NCBI GenBank assembly: GCA_009787025.1
Contig: WRGT01000056.1
Span: 1-35,887 of the forward strand
Length of the DNA: 35,887 bases
Origin: Spirochaetota bacterium
Lineage (GTDB): Bacteria > Spirochaetota > UBA4802 > UBA5550
Reading direction: 5' to 3'
The position numbers were made by a program, and so were the translations under genes. The notes beneath the pieces are model-generated. The model did not search any database. It was not told the origin of the DNA and saw only the letters and a list, made by a program, of their open reading frames with translations. Positions 34,782-35,887 of the stretch are shown piece by piece (positions within the stretch are counted from its first letter, which is position 1; each line of letters begins with the position of its first letter).

Positions 34782-35887
34782 CTAAGGCTTCAAGTAAACT
34801 TTCATCCCTTTTTTAATTAGTGAACGTTTGCCGCTTGTAACTTTGCATTTAACAATAGTCTGCATAGGAAACGTTGACTCCAAATATATATATTCTCCAT
34901 TGGCATCAACTATGAGAGTACTGCCCACCGGAGCCTGTATGCCGATAGTATCTTTTCCGTTTACAATAATATCAGCACCGTCAAAACCTCCAATAGCGCC
35001 TATGAGTTTACCAAGTCTGGCTTTAGGAGCTTCAGCAGTTTCGTTCACTACTTTTATGGTTGTTCCCCTGCGATTGCCTAAAGTGATGATGTAATTCCTG
35101 TTTTCTTTTGTTCCGTATTCCGCTGTACCTGCAGCAAGATATAGCGCCGCGCTCGCGTTGGAGTCTTTGTTAGATTCGTTAGAAAGAATTCCATCATTAC
35201 CTCCATACACTGTTCCGCCTGAAATATTGAAGGCTCCGTCTCCGACAAACACTCCGCCACCGTAAGAAGCACTATTGCCTGATATCGATACGCTGTTATT
35301 CATTGTAAATGTTCCGCCTTTGACATACACTCCTCCGCCACCACCGTAAGAAGCACTATTGCCTGATAAAGAAGCACTATTGTTTGATATCGATGCGCTG
35401 TTATTCATTGTAAAGGTTCCGTTATAGACATACACTCCTCCGCCACCACCACCACCGTCTCCGAAAGAAGCACTATTGTTTGATATCGATGCGCTGCCAT
35501 TCATTGTAAAGGCTCCGCCGCCTTCGACAGACACTCCGCCGCCGTGAGAAGCACTATTGCCTGATATCGATGCGCTGTCATTCATTGTAAAGGTTCCGTC
35601 TCCGACAAACACTCCGCCGTCGTGAGAAGCACTATTGTCTGATATCGATGCGCTGTCATTCATTGTAAAGGTTCCGTCTCCGACAAACACTCCGCCGCCG
35701 TGAGAAGCACTATTGTCTGATATCGATGCGCTGTCATTCATTGTAAAGGTTCCGTCTCCGACAAACACTCCGCCGCCACCACCACCACCGTCTCCGAAAG
35801 AAGCACTATTGTTTGATATCGATGCGCTGTCATTCATTGTAAAGGTTCCGTTATAGACAAACACTCCGCCGCCGTGAGAAGCACTAT
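34782..35887 (-). CDS. Repeat-rich beta-helix surface protein (N-terminus beyond window)
   Basis: The open frame runs leftward into the window from its right edge, since the last bases still encode the repeat (SASHGGGVFV). The internal ATG at 35864 is therefore not a true start. At least eight repeats of the form [GA]FTMNxSASISxNSASxGGG-V-x-V occur, typical of Pmp-like or right-handed parallel beta-helix proteins on spirochaete surfaces. Gly-rich expansions mark two units. After about residue 215 the repeats end and a strand-rich C-terminal part (about 240-360) follows, ending KKGMKVYLKP. Adhesion or host interaction is the usual guess for this type; the ligand is unknown. Confidence 0.85.
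   Translation of the reverse strand, partial: SASHGGGVFVYNGTFTMNDSASISNNSASFGDGGGGGGGVFVGDGTFTMNDSASISDNSASHGGGVFVGDGTFTMNDSASISDNSASHDGGVFVGDGTFTMNDSASISGNSASHGGGVSVEGGGAFTMNGSASISNNSASFGDGGGGGGGVYVYNGTFTMNNSASISNNSASLSGNSASYGGGGGVYVKGGTFTMNNSVSISGNSASYGGGVFVGDGAFNISGGTVYGGNDGILSNESNKDSNASAALYLAAGTAEYGTKENRNYIITLGNRRGTTIKVVNETAEAPKARLGKLIGAIGGFDGADIIVNGKDTIGIQAPVGSTLIVDANGEYIYLESTFPMQTIVKCKVTSGKRSLIKKGMKVYLKP
35227..35887 (-). repeat. DNA-level tandem repeats within the surface-protein gene
   Basis: Near-identical 78-bp units begin at about 35580, 35658 and 35736, and longer variants with extra GGN codons flank them. Three consecutive units differ by only a few bases. Such identity favours slippage or recombination that changes unit number in multiples of 26 residues without loss of frame. 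Confidence 0.8.

Noticed and set aside
34782-35887. Repeat region considered as a CRISPR array
   Set aside because: The repeats are in-frame coding units of a beta-helix protein with no unique spacers of constant length.

Overview
This is a low-GC, chromosomal-type window from a Gram-negative-like bacterium. It is mostly housekeeping and stress genes, with accessory DNA at both ends. The best guess for the source is an anaerobic or microaerophilic member of the Spirochaetota. The reasons are loose lipoboxes (FSA-C, PLS-C), a ComFB-domain protein beside GGDEF and PilZ proteins, rubrerythrin plus a flavin reductase-rubredoxin fusion, pyruvate phosphate dikinase, and a 'SISxNSASxGGGV' beta-helix surface protein of the kind common in treponemes. 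No rRNA or tRNA gene was seen, so this assignment is inference.

Layout. (1) 1-3119 is a degraded accessory stretch. It holds a GC-rich perfect palindrome, a C-terminal fragment and an N-terminal chimera of Rpn/PD-(D/E)XK putative-transposase genes, a duplicated copy of the Rpn 5' leader, an unknown two-gene module (782-1515) and a small unlisted ORF (1625-1789). (2) 3120-7797 reads leftward: leuS, rpiB and a secreted LamG/FN3 protein. (3) 8048-8432 is an MntA-type nucleotidyltransferase followed by what looks like only the C-terminal tail of its HepT partner. (4) 8472-13344 holds a PtsN-like EIIA, divergent lon, a ComFB-domain protein overlapping lon, then tadA and a nitroreductase on the other strand. 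(5) 13496-16588 reads rightward: DsbD, HisE and HisG. (6) 16623-18683 holds a small membrane protein, a DUF4143 ATPase and a MITE-like inverted-repeat element. (7) 18684-22664 holds a DUF4185-like lipoprotein, RarD, a DHH-CBS phosphoesterase and a PilZ protein. (8) 22831-26898 holds rubrerythrin, the flavin reductase-rubredoxin fusion, AzlC/AzlD and a Deg-like protease. (9) 26989-33577 holds ppdK, a GAF-GGDEF cyclase with a TPR partner, and a DEAD-box helicase. (10) 33765-35887 holds a lipoprotein gene broken by in-frame stops and the 3' part of a repeat-rich beta-helix surface protein running off the window.

Themes. Oxygen and redox defence is represented by rubrerythrin, the rubredoxin fusion, nitroreductase and DsbD. 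Protein and RNA quality control is represented by Lon, the Deg-like protease, the DEAD helicase and TadA. Nucleotide second messengers may link the GGDEF cyclase (with I-site), the PilZ receptor, the ComFB protein with its extra unknown domain, and the DHH-CBS phosphoesterase; that link is inference. I did not find a complete, clearly new defence or mobile system. The most promising leads are the ComFB protein with its unknown C-terminal half, the uncharacterised 782-1515 gene pair, and the Rpn-derived chimera with a membrane tail.
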